Origin: Stenotrophomonas rhizophila | Lineage (GTDB): Bacteria; Pseudomonadota; Gammaproteobacteria; Xanthomonadales; Xanthomonadaceae | Direction: 5' to 3' | Length of the DNA stretch: 64,000 nucleotides | Assembly: GCF_001704155.1 (NCBI RefSeq) | Contig: NZ_CP016294.1 | Coordinates: 3,965,501 to 4,029,500, forward strand | Shown here: piece by piece, positions 16,706 through 26,362 of the stretch | Layout: each line of letters opens with the position of its first letter | Position numbering within the stretch: position 1 is the first letter of the stretch | The notes under the pieces: model-generated | What the model saw: the letters and a program-made list of their open reading frames with translations, nothing else | What the model was told of the DNA's origin: nothing | Databases searched by the model: none | Program-made: the position numbers and the translations under genes

Positions 16706-19534
16706 ATGAATCCCAGCCTTCTCCTGCTGCTCGCCCTGCCCTTCCTGCTGGCGGTGGCGGTCATTGTGTTCCGCCACAGTTCCCGTGCCACTGCCGCCTG
16801 GCTGGCTGCGGCCGCCCCCGTGGGCGGGCTGGCGCTGCTCGCGACGATGACCCCCGCGATCCTCGATGGCGGGGTGGTGCGCAGTTTCGGGGACTGGCTG
16901 CCGCAGATCGGGCTGGCCTTCTCGGTGCGCCTGGATGGGCTGACCTGGATGTTCGCCGGCATGGTGCTGGCCATCGGCGCGCTGGTGGTGATGTACGCGC
17001 ACTATTACCTGAGCGCGAAGGACAACGCGCACCGCTTCTACTGCTACCTGCTGCTGTTCATGGGCGCCATGCTGGGCATGGTGCTGTCAGGCAACCTGTT
17101 GCTGCTGATGGTGTTCTGGGAAATGACCAGCATCAGCTCGTTCCTGCTGATCGGCTTCTGGTCGCACCGCCAGGATGCCCGCGAGGGCGCGCGGATGGCG
17201 CTGGTGGTGACCGGCGGCGGCGGCCTGGCCCTGCTCGGTGGCGTGCTGCTGATCGGCCGCATCGTCGGCAGTTTTGAACTGGACGCGGTGCTGGCCGCCG
17301 GCGATGTGATCCGTGCCAGCCCGCTGTACCCGTGGGCCCTGTTCCTGGTGCTGGCGGGCATCTTCACCAAGAGCGCGCAGTTCCCGTTCCACTTCTGGCT
17401 GCCACATGCCATGGCCGCGCCGACCCCGGTGTCGGCCTACCTGCATTCGGCCACCATGGTGAAGGCCGGCGTGTTCCTGCTGGCCCGGCTGCACCCGGCG
17501 CTGGCCGGTACCGACCTGTTCTTCTATACGGTCAGCGGGATCGGCGCGCTGACCCTGCTGATCGGCGCCTGGAACGCGATCTTCCAGCACGACCTGAAAG
17601 GGCTGCTGGCCTATTCGACGATCTCGCACCTGGGCCTGATCACCCTGCTGTTCGGCCTGTCCACGCCGATGGCGGTGGTGGCCGGCGTGTTCCACATCCT
17701 CAACCACGCCACCTTCAAGGCCTCGCTGTTCATGGCCGCCGGCATCATCGACCATGAAACCGGCACGCGCGACATGCGCAAGCTGGGTGGCCTGCGCCGG
17801 TTGATGCCGTTCACCAGCGCGCTGGCGATCATCGCCTCGCTGGCCATGGCCGGCATTCCGCTACTCAACGGCTTCCTGTCCAAGGAAATGCTGTTCGCCG
17901 AGGCCATTACCGCGCAGGGACCGGAACCGATGCGCATCGCCGTGTCGATCGCCGCGCTGCTGGCCGGCGTGCTGGGCGTGGCCTACAGCCTGCGCTTCGT
18001 GCATGACACCTTCTTCGGCCAAGGCCCGCATGACCTGGACCGGGTGCCGCACGAGCCGCCGCGCTTCATGAAGGTGCCGGTGGAGGTCCTGGTGGTGCTG
18101 TGCGTGGCGGTGGGCGTAGCCCCGGCGATCACTGTGGCCCCGATCCTGCACGCGGCAGCCTCCTCGATCCTGGGCCCGGCCATGCCGGCCTACAGCCTGT
18201 CGGTCTGGCACGGCTTCAACATGCCGCTGATGATGAGCATCGCAGGTGTACTGGGCGGCATCGCCCTGTACTTCGGTCTGCGCCGGCTGATCAACCTGCA
18301 TGCGGTGGTCAGCCATGCCATCGGGCGCAACCTGTTCCACAAGCAGCTGGACCTGGTGTTCGGCTTCGCCCACCGGCTCACCCAGGGCCTGGCCAACGGC
18401 AGCCTGCAGCGCATGCTGATGGCGCTGGTGGTGGTGGCGATCATCGTGGCCGCCGCCCCGTTCGTGGCCAATCCGGTGTCGCCCAACTGGCCTTCGCCGC
18501 AGCCGATTCCGTTGCTGGGCTGGGCGCTGTGGGCGGTGATGATGGCCTGCGCGCTGGGCGCGCTGTTCGTCTATCGGCAGCGCCTGCTGGCAGTGCTGGT
18601 CGCCGGTGGCGTGGGCCTGATGGTGTCGCTGACCTTCGTGTTCCTGTCCGCGCCGGACCTGGCGTTGACCCAGCTGCTGGTGGAGATGGTGACGCTGGTG
18701 CTGATGCTGCTGGGCATGAACTACCTGCCGGCGCAGTCGCCGCCGGAGAAGTCGCGCTGGCGCAAGCGCCGGGACGCATTGATCGCGGTGATCGGTGGTG
18801 GCGGCCTGGCCGCCATGGCCTACAGCGCGATGACCCTGCCGCCCAACACCATGGCCGGCGAACTGCTGGCGCGTGCGCTGCCCGAAGCGTACGGCGAAAA
18901 CGTGGTCAACGTGATCCTGGTGGACTTCCGTGGCTTCGATACTTTCGGTGAGATCACCGTGTTCGGCATCGCCGCCCTGGTGGTGCACGCCATGCTGCGG
19001 CGTTCGCGGATGGCGCCGGAGCAGATCATGCCGGGCCCGCCGATCAAGCTGCCGGTACCGGCCGACCTGGCCCAGGTGATGTTCCCGTTGACGCTGACGG
19101 TATCGATCTTCCTGTTCCTGCGCGGCCACAACGCGCCCGGCGGCGGTTTCATCGCCGGCCTGGTGCTGGCGGTGCCGCTGCTGATCCAGTACGTCATCCA
19201 GGGCACCACCTCGGTGGAATCGCGCTTCGGCTTCGATTACATCCGTTGCATCGGCGCGGGCCTGCTCATCGCCATCGTCAGCGGCTGTGCCTCGATGCTG
19301 TTCGGGGTGCCGTTCCTGACCAGCGGGCACCTGGACCTGGAGCTGCCGCTGATCGGCACGGTGCCGTTGGCCAGCGCGGTCGGCTTCGATACCGGCGTGT
19401 ACCTGGTGGTGTTCGGCGGGGCGATGCTGATCCTGTCGATGATGGGCACGGTGAAACCGTCGCGCACCCGCAACTCGCGCAAGGGCGAGATCGATCCCAA
19501 CAACCGTTCGGCACGTACCGGGGAGACCCACTGA
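16706..19534 (+). CDS. phaA: cation/proton antiporter subunit A, with fused subunit B domain
   Basis: This is the large subunit of the Pha/Mrp multisubunit Na+ or K+/H+ antiporter, related to NADH dehydrogenase ND5. At 942 residues it contains the whole MrpA domain (about 20 membrane helices; WEMTSISSFLLIGFW, ITLLFGLSTPMAV, LLNGFLSKEMLF). The MrpB domain is fused at the C-terminus, marked by FLRGHNAPGGGFIAGLVLA near residue 810. The operon therefore has six genes, as in Pha systems. Its stop overlaps the phaC start (ATGA). Confidence 0.93.
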   Translation: MNPSLLLLLALPFLLAVAVIVFRHSSRATAAWLAAAAPVGGLALLATMTPAILDGGVVRSFGDWLPQIGLAFSVRLDGLTWMFAGMVLAIGALVVMYAHYYLSAKDNAHRFYCYLLLFMGAMLGMVLSGNLLLLMVFWEMTSISSFLLIGFWSHRQDAREGARMALVVTGGGGLALLGGVLLIGRIVGSFELDAVLAAGDVIRASPLYPWALFLVLAGIFTKSAQFPFHFWLPHAMAAPTPVSAYLHSATMVKAGVFLLARLHPALAGTDLFFYTVSGIGALTLLIGAWNAIFQHDLKGLLAYSTISHLGLITLLFGLSTPMAVVAGVFHILNHATFKASLFMAAGIIDHETGTRDMRKLGGLRRLMPFTSALAIIASLAMAGIPLLNGFLSKEMLFAEAITAQGPEPMRIAVSIAALLAGVLGVAYSLRFVHDTFFGQGPHDLDRVPHEPPRFMKVPVEVLVVLCVAVGVAPAITVAPILHAAASSILGPAMPAYSLSVWHGFNMPLMMSIAGVLGGIALYFGLRRLINLHAVVSHAIGRNLFHKQLDLVFGFAHRLTQGLANGSLQRMLMALVVVAIIVAAAPFVANPVSPNWPSPQPIPLLGWALWAVMMACALGALFVYRQRLLAVLVAGGVGLMVSLTFVFLSAPDLALTQLLVEMVTLVLMLLGMNYLPAQSPPEKSRWRKRRDALIAVIGGGGLAAMAYSAMTLPPNTMAGELLARALPEAYGENVVNVILVDFRGFDTFGEITVFGIAALVVHAMLRRSRMAPEQIMPGPPIKLPVPADLAQVMFPLTLTVSIFLFLRGHNAPGGGFIAGLVLAVPLLIQYVIQGTTSVESRFGFDYIRCIGAGLLIAIVSGCASMLFGVPFLTSGHLDLELPLIGTVPLASAVGFDTGVYLVVFGGAMLILSMMGTVKPSRTRNSRKGEIDPNNRSARTGETH

Positions 19535-19920
19535 TGGAACTGGCCCTGGCAAGCGCGATCGGCGTACTGGCTGCGATCGGCATCTACCTGCTGCTGCGCG
19601 CGCGCAGCTTCGACGTCATCCTCGGCATGACCTTCCTGTCCTACGCGACCAACCTGCTGATCTTCTCCGGCGGCCGCCTGGTGACCGGGAAGGCGCCGGT
19701 GCTGAAGGAAGGCGTGGACAGCACGCTGGGCAACTACACCGATCCGCTGCCGCAGGCACTGGTGCTGACCGCGATCGTCATCGCCTTTGCGATGACTGCC
19801 GTGAGCATCGTGCTGGCCATGCGCAGCCGCAGCGACAACCACAGCGACCACGTCGACGCGCACGAGGATGAGGCTGCAGAGCTGGCCGATACCGCGCCCG
19901 GCCGGGAGGGTGGCCCGTGA
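19534..19920 (+). CDS. phaC: cation/proton antiporter subunit C
   Basis: This 128-residue NuoK-like subunit has three membrane helices (residues about 3-20, 28-47, 73-97; GMTFLSYATNLLIF, DPLPQALVLTAIVIAFAM). A charged, His/Asp/Glu-rich cytoplasmic tail follows. The start overlaps the phaA stop, and its own stop overlaps the GTG of phaD. It is part of the proton path in the Mrp/Pha complex. Confidence 0.92.
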   Translation: MELALASAIGVLAAIGIYLLLRARSFDVILGMTFLSYATNLLIFSGGRLVTGKAPVLKEGVDSTLGNYTDPLPQALVLTAIVIAFAMTAVSIVLAMRSRSDNHSDHVDAHEDEAAELADTAPGREGGP

Positions 19921-21452
19921 ACCATGCGGTGATCCTGCCCATCCTGATTCCACTGTTCGGTGCGGCCTGTTCGCTGTTCGTCGAACACCGCCGCTACGGC
20001 CCCAAGGTGCAGCGCACGGTGGCCTGGACCACGCTGGCCGCGCTGGCGGCGTCGGTGGCCCTGCTGTTCGCGCAGACCGCCGATGGGACCATCGCGGTGT
20101 ACCTGCTGGGCGACTGGCCCTCGCGGCTGGGCATCGCGTTGGTGGCCGACCGTCTGTCCAGCTGGATGCTGCTGACCACGCTGCTGCTGGCCATCCCGTG
20201 CCTGCTGCACGCCTGCTCGGGCTGGGACCGGCGCGCACCGCATTTCCATGCGCTGTTCCAGTTCCAGCTGGTGGGCCTCAACGGTGCCTTCCTCACCGGC
20301 GACATCTTCAACCTGTTCGTCTTCTTCGAGGTGATGCTGATCGCCTCCTACGGCCTGCTGCTCAGTGGCGGACGCGGGCTGCGCATGCGCATCGGCCTGC
20401 ACTACGTGGTGTTCAACGTCACCGCGTCCACGCTGTTCCTGATCGCATTGGGGCTGCTGTACGCCTCGCTGGGCTCGCTCAACATGGCCGAACTGTCCCA
20501 GCGCATCGCCGAGGTGCCGCCCACCCACCTGACCCTGGTGAAGGCAACGCTCGGCCTGCTGCTGCTGGTGTTCTGCAGCAAGGCCGCACTGATGCCACTG
20601 TACCTGTGGCTGCCCGAAGCCTATGCGCGGGCGCCGGCCGCCGTGGCGGCGCTGTTTGCGATCATGACCAAGGTCGGCCTGTACGCGATGCTGCGGGTGA
20701 GCTCGCTGTGGTTCGGCGAAGACGCAGGCGCCATGGCCGGCTATGGCTCCCAGTGGCTGTTCTGGGCCGGCGTGGCCACGCTGATCCTGGGTGGGCTGGG
20801 CGTGCTTGCCGCCGCGCGCCTGCGCGTGCTGATCTCCTACCTGGTGGTGGTATCGGCGGCCACGCTGTTCATCGCCTTCTCGATCCGCACCCCGCAGGTG
20901 CTGTCGGCGGGCCTGTATTACCTGCCGCACAGTACGTTCGTGGCGGCCGCCCTGTTCCTCATCGCCGACCTGATCCGCCGCCGCCGCGGTGGCGCCAGTG
21001 ACCGCAAGGAAATCATCGCGCCGATGCCCGGCAAGGAAACCCCGGCGGTGCTGTTCCTGATCGCCGCGGTGTCGGTGGCCGGCCTGCCGCCGCTGTCCGG
21101 CTTCCTGGCCAAGGCGGCGCTGCTGGCCGGCATGCCGGCCGCCTACACGGGAGTGGTCTGGGCGGCGGTGCTGGGCAGCAGCCTGATGGTGATCGTGGGC
21201 ATCACCCGCGGCGGCATCCGCCTGTTCTGGCGGGTGCCGGTGCTGGAGGAGGGCGTACCCCCGCCGCGCAAGGCGCCCACCCGCACCGTGGAGCTGTTCG
21301 CCGCCGCGCTGCTGCTCTGCTACGGCATCGGCATGAGCGTGTTCGCCAACCCGTTGATGCAGTACACCGACGCCATGGCCACGCAGCTGCTCACGCCGCA
21401 GGATTACGTGGGCGGACTGCGTGCGACCACGCCGGAGATCCGCCAGCCATGA
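19917..21452 (+). CDS. phaD: cation/proton antiporter subunit D
   Basis: This 511-residue ND2/ND4-type subunit of the Pha/Mrp complex has about 14 membrane helices. Typical parts are FQLVGLNGAFLTGDIFNLFV, FFEVMLIASYGLLL, KAALMPLYLWLPEAYARAP and VAGLPPLSGFLAKA. The start is GTG overlapping the phaC stop. It shares the proton-channel fold with PhaA. Confidence 0.94.
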   Translation: MNHAVILPILIPLFGAACSLFVEHRRYGPKVQRTVAWTTLAALAASVALLFAQTADGTIAVYLLGDWPSRLGIALVADRLSSWMLLTTLLLAIPCLLHACSGWDRRAPHFHALFQFQLVGLNGAFLTGDIFNLFVFFEVMLIASYGLLLSGGRGLRMRIGLHYVVFNVTASTLFLIALGLLYASLGSLNMAELSQRIAEVPPTHLTLVKATLGLLLLVFCSKAALMPLYLWLPEAYARAPAAVAALFAIMTKVGLYAMLRVSSLWFGEDAGAMAGYGSQWLFWAGVATLILGGLGVLAAARLRVLISYLVVVSAATLFIAFSIRTPQVLSAGLYYLPHSTFVAAALFLIADLIRRRRGGASDRKEIIAPMPGKETPAVLFLIAAVSVAGLPPLSGFLAKAALLAGMPAAYTGVVWAAVLGSSLMVIVGITRGGIRLFWRVPVLEEGVPPPRKAPTRTVELFAAALLLCYGIGMSVFANPLMQYTDAMATQLLTPQDYVGGLRATTPEIRQP

Positions 21453-21952
21453 GCCGCCGCCCGTTCCTTCGCCGCCTGTTCCCCTCGACCTCGCTGAGCG
21501 TGATGGTCACCGGCTTCTGGGTGCTGATGTCCGACAGCTTCACCCTGGGCCAGATCCTGCTCGGCATGCTGCTGGGCGTTGTGGTGCCGCTGTTCGCCGC
21601 GCGGCTGGACCGCGAGTTCGCGCGCATCGGCTCGCTGCGACCGTTGCCCAAGCTGATCTGCGTGACGCTGTGGGACATCCTGGTCTCCAACATCCGCGTG
21701 GCGGTGCAGGTACTGGGCCCGGAGCGCCGCATCCACCCGGGCTTCATCTGGCTGCCGCTGGACATCGCCAACATCCACGGCATCGCCGCGCTCACCAGCA
21801 TGATCACCCTGACCCCGGGTACGGTGTCGGCCGCGTTGTCCGATGATCGCCGCTACCTGCTGGTGCATGTGCTGCACCTGGACGATCCCGACGAACTGAT
21901 CCGGCAGATCAAGCACCGTTACGAAGCCCCGCTGATGGAGATTTTCCCATGA
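21449..21952 (+). CDS. phaE: cation/proton antiporter subunit E
   Basis: This 167-residue MrpE/PhaE subunit has an N-terminal pair of hydrophobic segments (VMVTGFWVLMSD, GQILLGMLLGVVVPLFA) and a soluble C-terminal part containing GFIWLPLD and ITLTPGTVSAALSDD. It starts inside the phaD stop and ends over the phaF start, so translation is coupled. It is needed for assembly of the complex rather than having an ND-like role. Confidence 0.92.
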   Translation: MSRRPFLRRLFPSTSLSVMVTGFWVLMSDSFTLGQILLGMLLGVVVPLFAARLDREFARIGSLRPLPKLICVTLWDILVSNIRVAVQVLGPERRIHPGFIWLPLDIANIHGIAALTSMITLTPGTVSAALSDDRRYLLVHVLHLDDPDELIRQIKHRYEAPLMEIFP

Positions 21953-22233
21953 CCGGTTTCACCTTCATCCAGACCACCATGGCCGTGTGCATGCACGTGG
22001 TCGGGCTGGCCATGCTGCTGGCCACCTGGCGCCTGCTGCGCGGCCCGACCGTGCCCGACCGGATCCTGGCGCTGGACACGCTGTCGGTGACCGCCATCGC
22101 CGAGCTGATGCTGTTCGGCATGTACCTCAATTCGGCGGTGTATTTCGAAGCGGCGCTGGTGATCGCGATGCTGGGCTTTGGCAGCACCGTGGTGCTCAGC
22201 AAGTTCGTGCTGCGCCGGGACATCGTCGAATGA
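21949..22233 (+). CDS. phaF: cation/proton antiporter subunit F
   Basis: This 94-residue subunit has three membrane helices (residues about 10-28, 40-60, 65-85). RGPTVPDRILALDTLSV is the family signature. It overlaps both neighbours by four bases. Confidence 0.92.
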   Translation: MTGFTFIQTTMAVCMHVVGLAMLLATWRLLRGPTVPDRILALDTLSVTAIAELMLFGMYLNSAVYFEAALVIAMLGFGSTVVLSKFVLRRDIVE

Positions 22234-22664
22234 TCACCTTCATCCAGGTCGCGCTGTCGCTGCTGCTGCTGTTTGGCTGCTTCTTCATCCTGGTCGGCGC
22301 GCTGGGACTGGTGAAGCTGTCCACGTTCTTCAAGCGCCTGCATGCACCGACCAAGGCCAGCACCTTGGGCGTTGGCTGCGTGCTGGCCGGTTCGGTGCTG
22401 TACCACATCTTCCTGGGCGAAGACCCGCAGCCGCGGGAGCTGCTGATCACCGTGTTCCTGTTCATCACCGCACCGATCAGCGCACACATGATGGCCAAGG
22501 CGGCGCTGTCGCTGATGATGGAAAAGCGGCCGAGCCTGCCCGGGCACGAGACCGCGAAGGAAGAGCAGTTGCCGCCGCCGTTGCCGCGCAATGTGGCAGA
22601 GGGGCGCGATGACGACGAACGCGTCGCCACGCGCACGGATCCTGGCGCGCCCCCGGAGTCGTAG
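22230..22664 (+). CDS. phaG: cation/proton antiporter subunit G
   Basis: This 144-residue last subunit of the operon has three membrane helices, with GALGLVKLSTFFKRLHAPTK and TAPISAHMMAKAAL typical of MrpG/PhaG. The hydrophilic tail (from about residue 100) is Pro- and Glu-rich and longer than in many relatives. It converges with the CaCA exchanger gene 19 bases on. No terminator is obvious in the gap. Confidence 0.92.
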   Translation: MITFIQVALSLLLLFGCFFILVGALGLVKLSTFFKRLHAPTKASTLGVGCVLAGSVLYHIFLGEDPQPRELLITVFLFITAPISAHMMAKAALSLMMEKRPSLPGHETAKEEQLPPPLPRNVAEGRDDDERVATRTDPGAPPES

Positions 22665-22683
22665 GGGCACGCCATGCGTGTCC

Positions 22684-23634
22684 TTACCCGATCAGCGCAA
22701 GCTCCAGCGCGATCCACGCCACGAACGCCACCAGCAGGATCCCGCCCTCGCGACGGCTGATGGTCAGGTCGCCCTTGAGCATCGGGTACAGCACCAGCAC
22801 GAAGGCGATCGCTGCCGGCAACTCCAGCTTCACGAACGATTCGGGCAGCGCCAGCGGGCGCAGCGCGGCCATGCCGCCGACCACGACCAGCAGGTTGAAC
22901 AGGCTGGAGCCGATCACGTGGCCCAGCACCATGTCACCCTGCCCACGGCGCGCGGCGACGATCGCGGCAGCGACTTCCGGCAGCGCGGTACCGATGGCCA
23001 CCGGCAACAGGCCCACCAGCAGCGGCGACCAGCCCAGGCTGGCGCCCATCACCGGCGCGGCACCCACGACCCAGCGCGCGCCGTAGTAGAGGCACGCGGC
23101 GGCGAACACCACCCGCAGCACATTGAGGAACAGGCCGGTGCGGGTCATCGCATAGCCGGCAATCGCTTCACGTACCGGCTCGGATTCGCGCCGACCGTAC
23201 CGCAGCACGAAGGCCAGCAGCCCAACGAAGCCGAGCAGCAGCAAGCCGCCTTCCCAGCGCGCGATCACCCCGTCCAACCAGAATACGATCAGCGCCAGGC
23301 TGGCGACCGCCAGCAGCACCAGCAACGGCGAGAGCAGGCGTGCCCGCACCAGCAGCGGCGTGGCGAGTGCCGCCAGCGCCAGGGTCAGGCCTACATTCAC
23401 GATGTTGCTGCCGACCGCGTTGCCCAGCGCCAGCTCCTCGGCGCCGACCACGAACGCGCGGGCGTTGACCACCAGCTCGGGCAGGGAGGTACCGAAGGTC
23501 ACCAGCAGCAACCCCGCCACGAAAGGAGAAGCACCGAAGCGCTGGGCCAGCCCGGAGGCGGCCTTGACGATGGAGTCACCCCCGAGTGCAAGCAGCAGCA
23601 GGCCCAACAGGAACCAGGCAGTGGCAGCGATCAT
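22684..23634 (-). CDS. CaCA-family calcium/sodium exchanger (YrbG-like)
   Basis: This 316-residue cation exchanger has two inverted homologous halves of about five helices each. The two alpha repeats are clear: SPFVAGLLLVTFGTSLPELV with GNAVGSNIVNVGL, and SPLLVGLLPVAIGTALPEVA with GHVIGSSLFNLLVV. The Glu in each TSLPE/TALPE motif binds the cation. It probably expels Ca2+ or exchanges it for Na+ or H+ at the inner membrane. It is a single leftward gene converging with the Pha operon. Confidence 0.9.
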   Translation of the reverse strand: MIAATAWFLLGLLLLALGGDSIVKAASGLAQRFGASPFVAGLLLVTFGTSLPELVVNARAFVVGAEELALGNAVGSNIVNVGLTLALAALATPLLVRARLLSPLLVLLAVASLALIVFWLDGVIARWEGGLLLLGFVGLLAFVLRYGRRESEPVREAIAGYAMTRTGLFLNVLRVVFAAACLYYGARWVVGAAPVMGASLGWSPLLVGLLPVAIGTALPEVAAAIVAARRGQGDMVLGHVIGSSLFNLLVVVGGMAALRPLALPESFVKLELPAAIAFVLVLYPMLKGDLTISRREGGILLVAFVAWIALELALIG

Positions 23635-23711
23635 CAGTGGATCCCCAGGTGGCGTGGCCCGATTCTAGGGCCAGTCATGGCGCGGCGTACAACCCGGCCC
23701 CGTGCCGTGGC

Positions 23712-24335
23712 TCAGGAGCAGCCTTCCACGTAATCCACCTGCGGGGTCTTCCCGACCCGCCAGGCGGTGACGTTGCCATCGCCGTTGATCTCGAAGTTGA
23801 CGATCGCCCCGCCCTCGGCGGCCGGGCGCACGCGCAGGTTGTGGCCCTTCTCGTCGTACTTGTGCGGGGTCAGGTCGCCGCGATCGGGGTACAGCGTCTG
23901 CAGCTGGCCCAGCGACATGCCGACCTTGCCACCGCCCGGTGCCACGATGCGGTCGTTGCGCACGTCGTAACGCACCAGCCGCTTGCCCTCGAGCATCAGG
24001 ATCACGTCATCGGCCTGGCTGCCCTGCGGGCGCAGCGCGTGGCAATAGTCATCGGGAACGTCACCCTGCAAGGGCTCCTTCCAGGCGGTGCGGACCTCGT
24101 CCAGGCTTGCCCCCAGGGTCAGCGGGCCATACCCATCCAGGCGCGCAGGACCCTGCGCCGCAGCATCTGCGGCGGGTGCAGTGGCCGTGGTTGCGGGTGC
24201 CGCAGGTGCCGTCGCGTCTGCGGCCGGCTCCACCACCGCTGCTTCGGCGTCGGCCGACGGGGGCTCTGGATGGCGGTCGCAGCCCGCCAATGCGATTGCG
24301 ATACCGAGTGCCAACACGCTTGCCAGCTGCTTCAT
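23712..24335 (-). CDS. putative lipoprotein with C-terminal unknown domain
   Basis: This 207-residue protein carries a lipoprotein signal (MKQLASVLALGIAIALAGC), then an Ala/Pro/Thr-rich linker to about residue 65. A compact domain follows (YGPLTLGASLDEVRTAW, DYCHALRPQGSQADDVILML, GMSLGQLQTLYPDRGDL), ending in a second Cys. The SLDEVRTAW and SLGQLQTLY segments look like two copies of a small repeat. The ATG at 24335 has GGAGG eight bases upstream; a GTG two codons before it is too close to that site. The function is unknown. Confidence 0.75.
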   Translation of the reverse strand: MKQLASVLALGIAIALAGCDRHPEPPSADAEAAVVEPAADATAPAAPATTATAPAADAAAQGPARLDGYGPLTLGASLDEVRTAWKEPLQGDVPDDYCHALRPQGSQADDVILMLEGKRLVRYDVRNDRIVAPGGGKVGMSLGQLQTLYPDRGDLTPHKYDEKGHNLRVRPAAEGGAIVNFEINGDGNVTAWRVGKTPQVDYVEGCS

Positions 24336-24467
24336 ATGCACGCCCTCCTGTCAGTGGCTCGCAGGCTAGCGTGGGGGACGTGCAGCGCGTGCATACATAT
24401 CGTGCTTGTCATCACAGTTACACCTGTGGCGTTCAGGCTCGGCCTGCACCGCTTCGACCCCACGCCC

Positions 24468-25016
24468 ATGCAACCGCGCAAGACCGACCTCGCCCGTGAC
24501 GCCCTGCAGGCCCATCGCGCGCCCCTGGACATGCGCCAGCGGCGCCTGCTGATCCTGTGCGATGGCCAGCGCGACCTGTCCCAACTCACCGCGATGATCG
24601 GGCCGGAAGCATCAGCGATGGTGATCCAGCTGATCCAAGCTGGCTATCTGATGTCCACCGCGCCGCCCGAGCCCATGCCGGCGCCGGTGCCGGTGCCGGA
24701 TGCACCGACCGCTGCGAGCCCGGTCCCGACCAGTGCTGCGCCCGTCACCGAGCGCCGCCGCTCGCTGGTGGCCGCGCGCATCTACCTGCTGGGCATTCTC
24801 GAACTGCAGCGGCACCCGCAGGCCGCCGCGGTGTTGCACACCCTGCAGCAGGCACGCAGCGACGAGCAGGTGGTGGCCGCGCTCGGCAGTGCCCTCGACG
24901 CGCTGCCCGGGCTGACCTCCGCTGGCTATTGCGAGCGCGTACGCCAGCGCCTGTTCGAGGTGCTGCCGGAGGCACATCTGGCACAGCTGGAGCAGGCCGG
25001 CGCGGTTGCCGGCTGA
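24468..25016 (+). CDS. hypothetical protein with winged-helix-like N-terminus
   Basis: The 182-residue product has an N-terminal helical part (RQRRLLILCDGQRDLSQLTA, VIQLIQAGYL) that could be a winged helix. A Pro/Ala linker (residues 64-95) leads to a second helical domain (VAARIYLLGILELQRHP, RLFEVLPEAHLAQL). Similar unnamed proteins occur in xanthomonads, and I do not know a function. No good ribosome site precedes the ATG at 24468; the frame is open far upstream. It is divergent from the lipoprotein gene. Confidence 0.6.
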   Translation: MQPRKTDLARDALQAHRAPLDMRQRRLLILCDGQRDLSQLTAMIGPEASAMVIQLIQAGYLMSTAPPEPMPAPVPVPDAPTAASPVPTSAAPVTERRRSLVAARIYLLGILELQRHPQAAAVLHTLQQARSDEQVVAALGSALDALPGLTSAGYCERVRQRLFEVLPEAHLAQLEQAGAVAG

Positions 25017-25037
25017 TCGCCGCCGGCGCGTGCGTGA

Positions 25038-26339
25038 TTACGCCCGGAAGTTCTTCTTCAGTCCCTGCCAGCAGTGCTGATAGCCACGCTGGCGGTGCGC
25101 CGCGTCCATCGCCTGCGCGGTGGGGCGAATCACGCCACGCGTTTCGAACATGAAGGCCATGGTGTCCTTGATTACGTCGGGCCGGCTCAGGTCGGCAGCG
25201 GACGCTTTCTCGAACGTGGCAGCATCCGGGCCGTGGCCGCTCATGCTGTTATGCAGGGAGGCGCCACCGGGCACGAAACCTTCGGCCTTCGCGTCGTAGG
25301 CGCCGTGGATCAGCCCCATGAACTCGCTGGCGATGTTGCGATGGAACCACGGCGGCCGGAAGGTGTCCTGGGCCACCAGCCAGCGCGGCGGGAAGATCGC
25401 GAAATCCATGTTGCTGGTGCCCGGGGTATCGCTGGGCGAATGCAGCACCAGGAAGATCGACGGGTCCGGGTGGTCGTGGCTGATCGAGCCGATGGTGTTG
25501 AAGCGGCGCAGGTCATAGCGGTAGGGCGCGTAGTTGCCGTGCCAGGCCACCACGTCCAGCGGTGAGTGATCGATGTCCGCACGCCACAGCTGGCCCTGGA
25601 ACTTGGCGATCAACTCGAAGGCACCCTCGACGTCTTCGTACGCCGCGTGCGGCGTTTCGAAATCGCGCGGGTTGGCCAGTCCGTTCGACCCGATCGGGCC
25701 GAGGTCCGGCAGTTTCAGCAGCGCACCGAAGTTTTCGCAGACGTAACCGCGCGCCTGCCCATCCGGCAGTTCCACGCGGAAGCGCACCCCGCGTGGGATC
25801 ACCGCGATCTGCTGCGGTTCGATCTCGATCGCGCCCAGCTCGGTCAGCAATCGCAGGCGTCCCAGTTCCGGCACGATCAGCAGTTCGCCATCGGCGTCGT
25901 AGAAGTAGCGCCCCTGCATGTCCGCAGTGGCGGCATACAGGTGGATGCCGACGCCGCCATGCGCGTCGGGCGAACCATTGCCGCCCATGGTGTACAGGCC
26001 GTCGACGAAGTCGGTCGGCGCGGAGGGCAGCGGCAGCGGATCCCAGCGCAGCTGGTTGGGCGACACCGCCCCCTGCGCGAAATCGCTGTGCAGGCGCGGC
26101 TGCGCATAGGGCTGGAATTCCCCATGCGTGACCGCCGGGCGGATCCGGTACACCCAGCTGCGCCGGTTGCTGCCGCGCGGCGCGGTGAACGCCGTGCCCG
26201 ACAGCTGTTCGGCGTACAGGCCATGCGCCACCCGCTGCGGCGAGTTGCGGCCCACCGGCAGCGCGCCGGGAACCGCTTCACTGGCGAATTCGTTGCCGAA
26301 ACCGGTCTGGTAGCCGCGCGATTCGAGGGAGGTGGGCAT
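25038..26339 (-). CDS. hmgA: homogentisate 1,2-dioxygenase
   Basis: HmgA opens the ring of homogentisate to maleylacetoacetate in tyrosine and phenylalanine breakdown. The 433-residue protein shows [50 protein letters not shown] and [20 protein letters not shown], which supply the iron-binding His and Glu residues. It lies 23 bases after hpd and is co-transcribed with it. The next steps (maleylacetoacetate isomerase, fumarylacetoacetase) are not in the window. Confidence 0.96.
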   Translation of the reverse strand: MPTSLESRGYQTGFGNEFASEAVPGALPVGRNSPQRVAHGLYAEQLSGTAFTAPRGSNRRSWVYRIRPAVTHGEFQPYAQPRLHSDFAQGAVSPNQLRWDPLPLPSAPTDFVDGLYTMGGNGSPDAHGGVGIHLYAATADMQGRYFYDADGELLIVPELGRLRLLTELGAIEIEPQQIAVIPRGVRFRVELPDGQARGYVCENFGALLKLPDLGPIGSNGLANPRDFETPHAAYEDVEGAFELIAKFQGQLWRADIDHSPLDVVAWHGNYAPYRYDLRRFNTIGSISHDHPDPSIFLVLHSPSDTPGTSNMDFAIFPPRWLVAQDTFRPPWFHRNIASEFMGLIHGAYDAKAEGFVPGGASLHNSMSGHGPDAATFEKASAADLSRPDVIKDTMAFMFETRGVIRPTAQAMDAAHRQRGYQHCWQGLKKNFRA

Positions 26340-26362
26340 TGTCGGAGGTCCGTTTTCGTGGA

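Noticed and set aside
17861..19552. 563-codon leftward frame opposite phaA
   Set aside because: His/Gln/Arg-rich shadow of the well identified antiporter subunit.
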